Below, in pieces: positions 1 to 5,101 of a stretch of 5,101 nucleotides of DNA (positions are counted from its first letter, which is position 1; every line of letters starts with the position of its first letter). Source of the stretch: Candidatus Krumholzibacteriia bacterium (GTDB taxonomy: Bacteria > Krumholzibacteriota > Krumholzibacteriia > LZORAL124-64-63). The stretch covers positions 1 through 5,101 of the forward strand of contig JAQULN010000246.1 of the NCBI GenBank assembly GCA_028718575.1, given 5' to 3'. The notes beneath the pieces were generated by a model that was given only the letters and a program-made list of their open reading frames with translations, was not told where the DNA came from and searched no databases. The position numbers were made by a program, and so were the translations under genes.

Positions 1-1070
1 GCCCAGAACGCGCGGTCGTCCGGCTGCTGGGCCGCCTCGAACCGCTGCAACGCCAGGGCGGTGTAAGCCGAAAGGGAGCCGGTCACGTAGTAGCGATCGA
101 AGGCGAGCCAGACGGGCATCGTCTCGGCAAGACGACCGCGGGCCAGATTGGGGTGGTCCCGTCGCTCGAGCGCGGCTGGATCCCGCCAGGGCACGTGGCC
201 GGCAGCGTCGCGATAGTTTCGCCGGGCCAGCCATTCGTTGCCGAGCAGTTCCTCCACGGTACCGAAATCGCGGTAGCACTCGGACGCGCCGACGACGACA
301 GGGCGCATCGGACCTTTCACGAAATCGTCGGTGCCCGACAAGATCTCGCGCGCCGTCCCGGTGAAGATACCGTGCGCCGCCTGGACCCCGCCGCGACGCC
401 AGTACGAAATGCCGTAGATCCAGTGGGCGCGATGATCGCGACCCGCAAAGCGGAAGGCGATATCTTCGGCGCGGCGATATCGGCCGAGCCCGGCCAGGTG
501 CAGGGCGCGGATCAGATCGACCTCGTCGCCCGCCGCGCCGAACTTCTGGGCCGAGTCGGCGGCCGCCAGCCCGCGGTTCCACTCGCCGCGGTCGTAGCGC
601 AGCCACGCTTCCAGGATCGCGGCGCGCGCCGCCAGGTCTTGGCGGGAACGCGACGGAGGCGGCGCGGCGCGACGGAACGCAGTCAGCGCATCTTCGGTCT
701 GTTGATAATCGCCGTACCAGCGCCGGCGCTGCGCCAGCTCCAGCCAGGCGGCGGCGTTGGTGGGCGCCAGTCCGACCGCCGTGTGCAGACAGCGCAGGGC
801 GTCGGTGACCGTGCCGGCCGCCACGGCTTGCGCGTGCCAGCGCTCGGCGGCCGTAGCCCGTTCCGCGCGCGCAGCCGCCGGCAGCGCCATAAACTCCGCC
901 AAGCCCAGCGAATCGCCGTCGGCGCTGAACCGCACCGCCGCGGGGTAGTCGACCCACTGCGGCGCGGTCGTCTGACACGCGGCGAGGCAGAGCAGACAGG
1001 GGAGGATCAACAGCCGGCGGCCGCGTCCGAGACTGCCGCCGCGCGGGCCCGCTGTCCGCACCATACGCAT
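1..1070 (-). CDS. TPR-containing lipoprotein, 3' end outside window
   Basis: This minus-strand frame stays open from an ATG at 1070 to the window edge, giving 356 complete codons with no stop. The N-terminus has an Arg-rich n-region (residues 5-19), a hydrophobic stretch (20-31: LLILPCLLCLAA) and a lipobox ending LAAC, so Cys32 would be lipidated. Gln33 at +2 is not the inner-membrane retention Asp, which in Gram-negative bacteria points to the outer membrane. The body is helical and rich in Ala, Leu, Arg and Trp, with TPR-like units near 105-137 (AAWLELAQRRRWYGDY...A..AFRRA), 147-178, 183-212 and 216-241, and possibly 273-290. This suggests a protein-binding scaffold; no catalytic motif is seen. 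The start lies 29 bp after the carboxypeptidase stop, so co-transcription is likely. A second in-frame ATG at 1064 sits 9 nt after GGTGA, better spaced than the first (3 nt), and may be the true start. The specific function is not recognised. Confidence 0.85.
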   Translation of the reverse strand, partial: MRMVRTAGPRGGSLGRGRRLLILPCLLCLAACQTTAPQWVDYPAAVRFSADGDSLGLAEFMALPAAARAERATAAERWHAQAVAAGTVTDALRCLHTAVGLAPTNAAAWLELAQRRRWYGDYQQTEDALTAFRRAAPPPSRSRQDLAARAAILEAWLRYDRGEWNRGLAAADSAQKFGAAGDEVDLIRALHLAGLGRYRRAEDIAFRFAGRDHRAHWIYGISYWRRGGVQAAHGIFTGTAREILSGTDDFVKGPMRPVVVGASECYRDFGTVEELLGNEWLARRNYRDAAGHVPWRDPAALERRDHPNLARGRLAETMPVWLAFDRYYVTGSLSAYTALALQRFEAAQQPDDRAFW

Positions 1071-1099
1071 GGCTCACCCTGCCTTGCGGCGGCCTGCCC

Positions 1100-2290
1100 T
1101 CATCGCAGCAGCCGCTGGAACCAGGCGCCCTTCTCCACCGCGGCGGCCGCCAGCAGATCGACGCGCCCCAGCTCGTGGCCGGCCATGACCACGACCGCCT
1201 CGCCCAGCTTCTGGCCGGCCGCGATCGGCGCCTCAACCGCGGACGGGACTTCATGCCGCACCTCGATCGCGTCATGCTGGTCGCGGCGCACCGTCACTGC
1301 GAGCGCTTGCCCGACCACCAGCCCCACGGAGCGATCCTTGCCGCCCTGCACCGCGAGGGTCAAGGCGACCGGCTCGCCGGCCGCCGCGAACACGTCGACC
1401 GGCGCGTACAGGTTGAAACCGTAGCTAAGCAGGCGGGTCGTCTCGGTGGCACGGCCCTGATCCGTGGGACACCCCATGACCACCGAGATCAGGCGCACGC
1501 CCTTCTGCACGGCGGTCGCCGTCACGCAGTAGCCGGCCGGTCCGGTGTAACCGGTCTTCAGTCCGTCCAGCCCTCTGTACGTGCCGATCAATCGGTTCGG
1601 GTTGTAGAGCGTGAACTCGCCGCCGCGAAACGGCGCTGTCGCCTGGGACGACCAGTGCAAGATGGTGGGATGCTCAAGCAGGGCACGACCGAGCAGGGCC
1701 ATGTCCCTGGCGGTCGACAGGTCGGGCTGCTGGCCGCGCGACGGCGGCAGCCCGTGCACCGAGTGGAACTCCGTGCCGGTGAGCCCGAGCTCGACGGCGC
1801 GATGGTTCATCAGGTCGATGAACGCCTCCACGCTGCCGGCGACATGTTCGGCGAGCGCCACGGCAGCGTCGTTGGCGGAATGGATGGTCAAGGCCGCCAG
1901 AAGATCCTCGACGGAGAATTGCTCGCGGTGCTTGAGCCAGACCTGCGACCCCCCCATGCGGCTGGCGCGGGCCGAGACCGTGACGGGATCGGCCAGCGCG
2001 ATATCTCCCTCGTCGACGCGCTCGATGATGAGCAACTGGGTCATCATCTTGACCATGGACGCCGGATGCCGGCGTAGGTCGATGTTCTTACCGGCGATGA
2101 TTTCGCCGGTCCGAGCGTCCATGATGATGGACGCGGCGAAATCGCCGTCCAGCAGCGGCAGCTCGGCGCGGTCGGCGGCATCGGCGTTGTCAGCGCTGGC
2201 GGTCGCCGCAACGACCGCGGGCACCAGGCAGCCGAGCGCAATGATCGCGAGGCGAAGGAGCCAGGAGAATAACGTCGTCCGTGCGTGCAT
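1100..2290 (-). CDS. dacA: D-alanyl-D-alanine carboxypeptidase, PBP5/DacA family (serine-type)
   Basis: A 396-residue peptidase S11 protein that removes the terminal D-Ala from peptidoglycan pentapeptides in the periplasm. All three active-site motifs of penicillin-binding proteins are present: S78-M-V-K81 (nucleophile Ser78), S138-A-N140 and K245-T-G247. A signal peptide spans residues 1-33, with a hydrophobic core at about 8-30 and likely cleavage after ASA. The catalytic domain runs from about 42 to 295. A PBP5 C-terminal beta domain follows (about 298-385), and the protein ends in a short tail, KGAWFQRLLR, possibly a reduced membrane anchor; the E. coli PBP5 anchor is longer. Length is close to E. 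coli DacA (403). The frame extends upstream to a GTG at 2344, but the ATG at 2290 has AAGGA 7 nt upstream and starts directly at the signal peptide, so it is preferred. The gene follows the phosphodiesterase by 61 bp and precedes the lipoprotein by 29 bp. The name dacA is by family; dacC or dacF paralogues cannot be excluded. Confidence 0.95.
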   Translation of the reverse strand: MHARTTLFSWLLRLAIIALGCLVPAVVAATASADNADAADRAELPLLDGDFAASIIMDARTGEIIAGKNIDLRRHPASMVKMMTQLLIIERVDEGDIALADPVTVSARASRMGGSQVWLKHREQFSVEDLLAALTIHSANDAAVALAEHVAGSVEAFIDLMNHRAVELGLTGTEFHSVHGLPPSRGQQPDLSTARDMALLGRALLEHPTILHWSSQATAPFRGGEFTLYNPNRLIGTYRGLDGLKTGYTGPAGYCVTATAVQKGVRLISVVMGCPTDQGRATETTRLLSYGFNLYAPVDVFAAAGEPVALTLAVQGGKDRSVGLVVGQALAVTVRRDQHDAIEVRHEVPSAVEAPIAAGQKLGEAVVVMAGHELGRVDLLAAAAVEKGAWFQRLLR

Positions 2291-2355
2291 GCTGACATCC
2301 TTGTCTGTTCGGTTCCTGGTCGTGGCGAGGTTACCGCGGCGCACGGCGATGTCAA
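2283..2355 (-). promoter_or_regulatory. Candidate sigma-70 promoter and RBS for the carboxypeptidase gene
   Basis: On the minus strand a perfect TTGACA (2355-2350) overlaps the stop codon of the phosphodiesterase gene. It is followed after 16 nt by TAACCT (2333-2328), a poor -10 match with 3 of 6 bases. A start near 2321 would leave a leader of about 30 nt containing AAGGA 7 nt before the ATG at 2290. The perfect -35 box and the spacing favour a promoter, while the weak -10 counts against it. Read-through from the upstream gene is equally possible. Confidence 0.35.
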
Positions 2356-3113
2356 GCCGAGCCGGCGCCCACCGCCGGCGCCCGCGCTCCCCAGGCGAGC
2401 GCCCGGTCCGGATAATCGGTGAAGACGCCGTCGATGCCGAGGCGAACCATCAGCTCGAATTCCCAGCGCCGATTCACCGGGTAGACGCGCACGGCCAAAC
2501 CGCGCGCGTGCGCCGCGTCGACGAACCGCGCCCGGGCCGACCAGCGCGAAATATGGACCGCCTCGGCCCCGATCCGGTAACCGGCCTCGAGGACCTCGGC
2601 GCCCGCTCCCTTGCCGACCAGAGGCGCCACGGGAAACGCCGGCTCGCGCTGGCGAGCTCGGTCGAGCAGGTCCCAGTCGAACGCCGACAGCAGTAGTTGA
2701 TCCGGCGACCATTTCCCGGCGGCCACCGCGCGTTGCAACGAGGCCAACGTGGGGCCGAGCGCTTCGTATTCCTTGAGCTCGATGTTGAGCCGGGCCCGAC
2801 CGGCGGCGAGCGCGAGGACTTCCTCCAAAAACGGAATCTGCTCGCCGCGGCCGGCATCCAGGGCCCTGATTTCGGCGAGTGGCCGCGCGGCGAGCGGACC
2901 CTGGCCGCTCGTTGTCCGATCGAGGGTCGGGTCGTGGATCACCAGCAGGCGGTCATGCGCCAGATGCACGTCCAGTTCGAGCCAGGTCGCACCCATGTCC
3001 AGAGCGCGGCCGAAAGCGCGCAGCGTGTTCTCCGGTTCCTCACCGCTGGCGCCGCGGTGCGCGATGCACACGGGAAACGAGGTGCCAGTGATGTGGCTTG
3101 ATTCGACTGGCAT
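2352..3113 (-). CDS. ugpQ: Glycerophosphodiester phosphodiesterase (GDPD, cytoplasmic UgpQ type)
   Basis: A 253-residue enzyme expected to hydrolyse glycerophosphodiesters from phospholipid turnover to sn-glycerol-3-phosphate and an alcohol, using a divalent metal. The GDPD TIM-barrel signatures appear in order: H19-R20-G with PENT (27-30), the metal-binding E46-L-D48, the catalytic H60-D61, I111-E-L-K114, and FTDYP at 231-235 near the end of the barrel. Family knowledge assigns His19 and His60 to acid/base catalysis and Glu46, Asp48 and Glu112 to metal binding. No signal peptide or membrane segment is present, so it should be cytoplasmic like UgpQ rather than periplasmic like GlpQ. Length is typical of the short form. 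The tail after 240 is a low-complexity Ala/Gly segment. The ATG at 3113 has a modest AAAGG about 10 nt upstream and directly precedes the conserved domain. The gene lies 84 bp after rtcB in the same direction. The enzyme class is secure; the gene symbol is by similarity of type only. Confidence 0.95.
   Translation of the reverse strand: MPVESSHITGTSFPVCIAHRGASGEEPENTLRAFGRALDMGATWLELDVHLAHDRLLVIHDPTLDRTTSGQGPLAARPLAEIRALDAGRGEQIPFLEEVLALAAGRARLNIELKEYEALGPTLASLQRAVAAGKWSPDQLLLSAFDWDLLDRARQREPAFPVAPLVGKGAGAEVLEAGYRIGAEAVHISRWSARARFVDAAHARGLAVRVYPVNRRWEFELMVRLGIDGVFTDYPDRALAWGARAPAVGAGSA
2361..2379 (-). other. GC-only 7-bp hairpin at the end of the phosphodiesterase gene
   Basis: GCCGGCG (2361-2367) pairs perfectly with CGCCGGC (2373-2379) around a 5-nt loop. 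It lies within the last codons, which encode the Ala/Gly-rich C-terminus, and ends 7 bp upstream (in minus-strand sense) of the stop codon. No T-tract follows on the minus strand, so it is not a canonical intrinsic terminator. It could arise by chance from GC-rich codons; a role in mRNA stability or polarity is only inference. Confidence 0.3.
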
Positions 3114-3149
3114 GAACGGGCAGCCTTTCGGGCGGCGATGGTCTTTTCA

Positions 3150-3180
3150 CCCCAACCCTCGGCAAAAAAGAGGGCTGAGG
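3150..3180 (-). repeat. Intergenic stem-loop between rtcB and the phosphodiesterase gene
   Basis: In the minus-strand transcript two 11-nt arms (3180-3170 and 3160-3150) can pair along their whole length, with two G-U pairs, around a 9-nt loop containing six U. On the plus strand the two wobble positions become mismatches, so the structure is better on the minus strand, the transcribed one. It is followed by TGAAAAGACC rather than a U-tract, so it is not a standard terminator. The plus-strand core CACCCCAACCCTC followed by a G-rich arm resembles spacer hairpins dispersed in many bacterial genomes. Possible roles are mRNA processing, partial attenuation or a dispersed repeat copy. Confidence 0.5.
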
Positions 3181-3197
3181 CAAGCTGGAACGAACGA

Positions 3198-4637
3198 TCA
3201 ACGGGTTAAGTTTCCTCCCGCCATCCTGACCAGCACCGGATCGAAGCGCGCGATCGGCTGCACGAGGTCGGCCTGCGCGGCCATGACCTGCGTGATGTCT
3301 TTATATGCTTGCGGCGCCTCGTCGAGGCCGGCCCCCAACAGCTCCACGCCGCGGCGTTGCAACAGCTCGCACACCTCAGCCCGCCGCAGGCGGCGCTTGG
3401 CCTCGGTGCGGCTCAGGCTGCGGCCGGCGCCGTGGCTCGCCGAGCGCAGACTGGCCGCCGAACCCAGCCCGCGCACCACCCACCCGGGCGTGGCCATCGA
3501 GCCCGGGATCACGCCGAGGTCGCCGGCTCCCGCCGGCGTGGCGCCTTTGCGATGCACGACGACCTGGCGGCCGCCGTGGGTCTCGAGCCAGGCGAAGTTG
3601 TGGTGGTTCTCGACCGTCGCCAGACGCCGCGCGCCGAGCGCGCCGAGCACAGCGGCATGGATCAGCTCGTGGTTGGCCGCCGCGTAACGGCCCATGAGCT
3701 GCATGGCGGCCCAGTACTCCTGACCCGGCTCGCTGCGCAGGTCGAACCAGGCCAGGTGCCGCCGCGTGCCCGTCGCGCCGCGGTGCAGCGCCGCCGCCAG
3801 GCGCGCGTAGTGATCGGCCACCTCAAGTCCGGGGCGGCGGCTGCCCGAGTGGCTGAGCAGAGCGAGGTAGACGCCGGCCGCCAGCCCCAGGTCGGGCTGC
3901 GGCAAGGTGAGGCGGCCGAATTCGACGAAATGATTGCCGCTGCCGCTGGTGCCGAGTTGCGACCAAGCCAGGTCGCGCAAGCGGCGCGTGACCGGGCCCT
4001 GCGCCCAGTCGGCTTCCAGGACGGAGTGATCGCGCCGCTCGCCGGCGGCGAACGCCGCGCCGGCGCCGAACCGCGTCTGCCTCAGGATCGCCTCGCGCAG
4101 GGCCTCGCGGCGCGACTCGAGGCTGTCGGCGGGCCAGTCCACCACCGTCAAGCGCATGCGGCAGGCGATGTCCACCCCGACCGCGTAGGGAATCACGACC
4201 CCGTCGGTCGCCAGGACGCCGCCGATCGGCAGGCCGTAGCCTACGTGGGCATCGGGCATCAGGGCCCCGGCGGCGGCGACCGGCAGGCTGACCGCGTCGC
4301 GCATCTGCTGCACAGCCTGCGGATCCAGATCGGTGCCCCACTGCCGCCAGGGCGCTTCGCCGCCGCGGCGCCGGGGCGCGGACGGGCCGTCGGCCGCGCC
4401 GGCGATCGATGGCGCTGGTCGTGACCCGGCGGCCAGCAATTGGGCCAGCGGTCCCCAGATCGCGTGCTCGGCCAGCAGCAGGGGTCCCGCCAGGATCTTG
4501 CGGATCGCCTCTTGTTGCGCCTCGCGACCGAGCCCGGCGCGGGCGGCCTCGCGGCAGGCGCGGCGAGCGGCCACCTGGACCTCGGAGTCCCGCAGGCCGA
4601 GCTTGCGCAGATCGCGGGCTTTCAGGACTCCAGCCAT
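3198..4637 (-). CDS. rtcB: RtcB-family RNA ligase (RNA-splicing ligase, GTP/Mn-dependent)
   Basis: A 479-residue cytoplasmic ligase expected to join RNA 3'-phosphate or 2',3'-cyclic phosphate ends to 5'-OH ends, in tRNA splicing or RNA repair. Signature motifs occur in order: PDAHVGYGLPIGG (128-140), metal-binding D156 and C159 in VGVDIACR, GNHFVE (234-239), HSGS (263-266), ENHHN (343-347), RKGAT (363-367), IPGSM (377-381) and SHGAGR (401-406). By alignment with known RtcB proteins, His402 is the residue guanylylated by GTP, and His236, His263 and His346 are metal ligands. The N-terminus is longer than in the 408-residue E. coli enzyme: a helical region (about 1-70), then a Pro/Gly/Arg-rich linker (71-96). 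CR replaces the more usual CG after DIA. The frame extends upstream to 4937, but the ATG at 4637 has GGAGGAG 7 nt before it, which decides the start. Neither rtcA nor archease is in the window. The gene diverges from the PilZ-like gene. Confidence 0.96.
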   Translation of the reverse strand: MAGVLKARDLRKLGLRDSEVQVAARRACREAARAGLGREAQQEAIRKILAGPLLLAEHAIWGPLAQLLAAGSRPAPSIAGAADGPSAPRRRGGEAPWRQWGTDLDPQAVQQMRDAVSLPVAAAGALMPDAHVGYGLPIGGVLATDGVVIPYAVGVDIACRMRLTVVDWPADSLESRREALREAILRQTRFGAGAAFAAGERRDHSVLEADWAQGPVTRRLRDLAWSQLGTSGSGNHFVEFGRLTLPQPDLGLAAGVYLALLSHSGSRRPGLEVADHYARLAAALHRGATGTRRHLAWFDLRSEPGQEYWAAMQLMGRYAAANHELIHAAVLGALGARRLATVENHHNFAWLETHGGRQVVVHRKGATPAGAGDLGVIPGSMATPGWVVRGLGSAASLRSASHGAGRSLSRTEAKRRLRRAEVCELLQRRGVELLGAGLDEAPQAYKDITQVMAAQADLVQPIARFDPVLVRMAGGNLTR

Positions 4638-4760
4638 CGCGAGACTCCTCCGGGTAACCGGGGAACCATACCGACAATGTACTCTCAACATACGTTTTCG
4701 GCGGTCGATAACGACATCGATACGATCGTAACTCGAACTTTTCTTCGAAGGACCCGTGCG
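4638..4760. promoter_or_regulatory. Divergent intergenic region with palindromes, rtcB / PilZ-like gene
   Basis: These 123 bp separate two divergent starts, are less GC-rich than the rest of the window, and should hold promoters for both genes. They contain a perfect 10-bp palindrome TACGATCGTA (4721-4730), an inverted repeat TCGAT (4705-4709) / ATCGA (4716-4720), and CTTCGAAG (4743-4750). Ribosome binding sites are clear at each end: GGAGGAG for rtcB (4651-4645, minus strand) and AAGGA for the plus-strand gene (4748-4752). No convincing -35/-10 pair was found on either strand. The palindromes could be operator half-sites, but no regulator is identified. Confidence 0.4.
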
Positions 4761-5042
4761 ATGCCCACTTGCCTCGAGAACGCGCTCGCGGTTCATTGCG
4801 CGGACGACGGCCGCCTCCTGGGATACGCCGCCAAGGTGACCGACCGCGGTCTGAGTTTGACGACCGAGACCCCCCTCGATCTGCACCGGGAATACGACCT
4901 GGAACTGGTGATCGCGGCGACCGACGTTCAGCCGCAACAGACCTGCCGCGTGCGGGCCCGCTGCATGTGGGTCGGCACGGACGCGCGGCCGCGGCGTTGT
5001 CTGGCGGGATTCGAATTCTTGGCAGGGCCGGTGACGCCGTAA
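4761..5042 (+). CDS. Small PilZ-like domain protein with degenerate signature
   Basis: A 93-residue soluble protein with a PilZ-like pattern: an opening strand (ALAVHC, 8-13), a strand-turn AKVTDRGLSL (24-33), a long middle strand (YDLELVIAA, 45-53), then CRVRARCMWVG (62-72) and a closing GFEF (83-86), which corresponds to the usual GVxF end. PilZ proteins normally bind cyclic di-GMP through RxxxR and [DN]xSxxG. Here the second motif reads KVTDRG, with Lys for Asp and Thr for Ser, and no RxxxR occurs after Met1. Nucleotide binding is therefore doubtful, and a structural or partner-binding role is possible. The ATG at 4761 has AAGGA 8 nt upstream. An in-frame ATG at 4677 would add 28 residues including RTFLRRTR, but it lacks a well-placed ribosome binding site. 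There is no signal peptide. It is transcribed divergently from rtcB and meets a probable converging gene 16 bp downstream. The fold assignment is moderately sure; the function is unknown. Confidence 0.7.
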   Translation: MPTCLENALAVHCADDGRLLGYAAKVTDRGLSLTTETPLDLHREYDLELVIAATDVQPQQTCRVRARCMWVGTDARPRRCLAGFEFLAGPVTP

Positions 5043-5058
5043 GGTCCTTGCAGGTCGT

Positions 5059-5101
5059 TCAACGGCGCTGGACCGGCACCGGAATCAAGCCGGTGATTTC
5101 C
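5059..5101 (-). CDS. Possible 3' end of a converging gene, mostly outside window
   Basis: On the minus strand one frame enters from the right edge and reads EITGLIPVPVQRR, then TGA at 5061-5059. Third codon positions are mostly G or C (10 of 13), as expected for genes here, and the stop lies 16 bp beyond the end of the PilZ-like gene, a normal convergent spacing. Only 13 codons are visible, so neither the product nor the reality of the gene can be established from this window. Confidence 0.3.
   Translation of the reverse strand, partial: EITGLIPVPVQRR

Noticed and set aside
153..1424. Long plus-strand open frame (423 codons) opposite the lipoprotein and carboxypeptidase genes
   Set aside because: It is antisense to two well-supported genes and crosses their junction, shows no domain motif, and has low-complexity Arg/Ala-rich content typical of shadow frames in GC-rich DNA.
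2291..2344. GTG start at 2344 for the carboxypeptidase
   Set aside because: It would place 18 charged residues before the signal peptide. The ATG at 2290 has a good AAGGA and starts exactly at the signal peptide.
1611..2696. Plus-strand open frame of 361 codons opposite the carboxypeptidase and phosphodiesterase genes
   Set aside because: It overlaps two genes with complete catalytic motifs on the other strand, and its translation is Ser/Arg-rich with no recognisable domain.
3309..4424. Plus-strand open frame of 371 codons inside rtcB
   Set aside because: It lies wholly antisense to rtcB, whose conserved motifs span the same interval. Its openness is explained by GC-rich codon usage.
4638..4937. 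100-residue N-terminal extension of RtcB
   Set aside because: It would run antisense through most of the PilZ-like gene and has no similarity to RtcB. A strong GGAGGAG site with 7-nt spacing marks the ATG at 4637.
5077..5095. CACCGG/CCGGTG hairpin as a terminator for the PilZ-like gene
   Set aside because: The stem is only 6 bp with a 7-nt loop, is followed by just three T, and lies inside the probable coding end of the converging gene.
1..5101. CRISPR arrays, tRNA or rRNA genes, insertion sequences
   Set aside because: No regularly spaced repeats, cloverleaf-like segments, transposase motifs or terminal inverted repeats were seen. Nearly all of the DNA is accounted for by genes.

Overview
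The window is about 5.1 kb of GC-rich bacterial DNA, dense with genes and with no sign of mobile elements, CRISPR or RNA genes. The organism is probably a diderm (Gram-negative) bacterium: it has a periplasmic PBP5-type carboxypeptidase with an Sec signal peptide, and a lipoprotein with a lipobox and Gln at +2. The phylum cannot be fixed from this sequence. The carboxypeptidase and the RNA ligase motifs do not look like close enterobacterial versions; that is a motif-level impression only.

Four genes run in the same direction on the minus strand, in transcription order. They are rtcB (4637-3198, RNA 3'-phosphate/5'-OH ligase), a cytoplasmic glycerophosphodiester phosphodiesterase (3113-2352), a D-alanyl-D-alanine carboxypeptidase (2290-1100), and a TPR-type lipoprotein (1070 to beyond the left edge). 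The gaps are 84, 61 and 29 bp. A stem-loop lies between rtcB and the phosphodiesterase. A GC hairpin followed by a consensus -35 box lies at the end of the phosphodiesterase gene, so the carboxypeptidase and lipoprotein may form their own transcription unit.

On the plus strand, divergent from rtcB across a palindrome-rich and relatively AT-rich gap of about 120 bp, is a small PilZ-like protein (4761-5042). Its c-di-GMP signature looks degenerate. Past it, 43 bp at the right edge probably hold the last codons of a converging minus-strand gene.

The carboxypeptidase and lipoprotein together suggest an envelope module: peptidoglycan trimming plus a probable outer-membrane-anchored TPR scaffold. 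The RtcB/phosphodiesterase pair may only be neighbours. No clearly new multi-gene system is visible. The points most worth following are the degenerate PilZ protein, the RtcB variant motif, and the intergenic structures.
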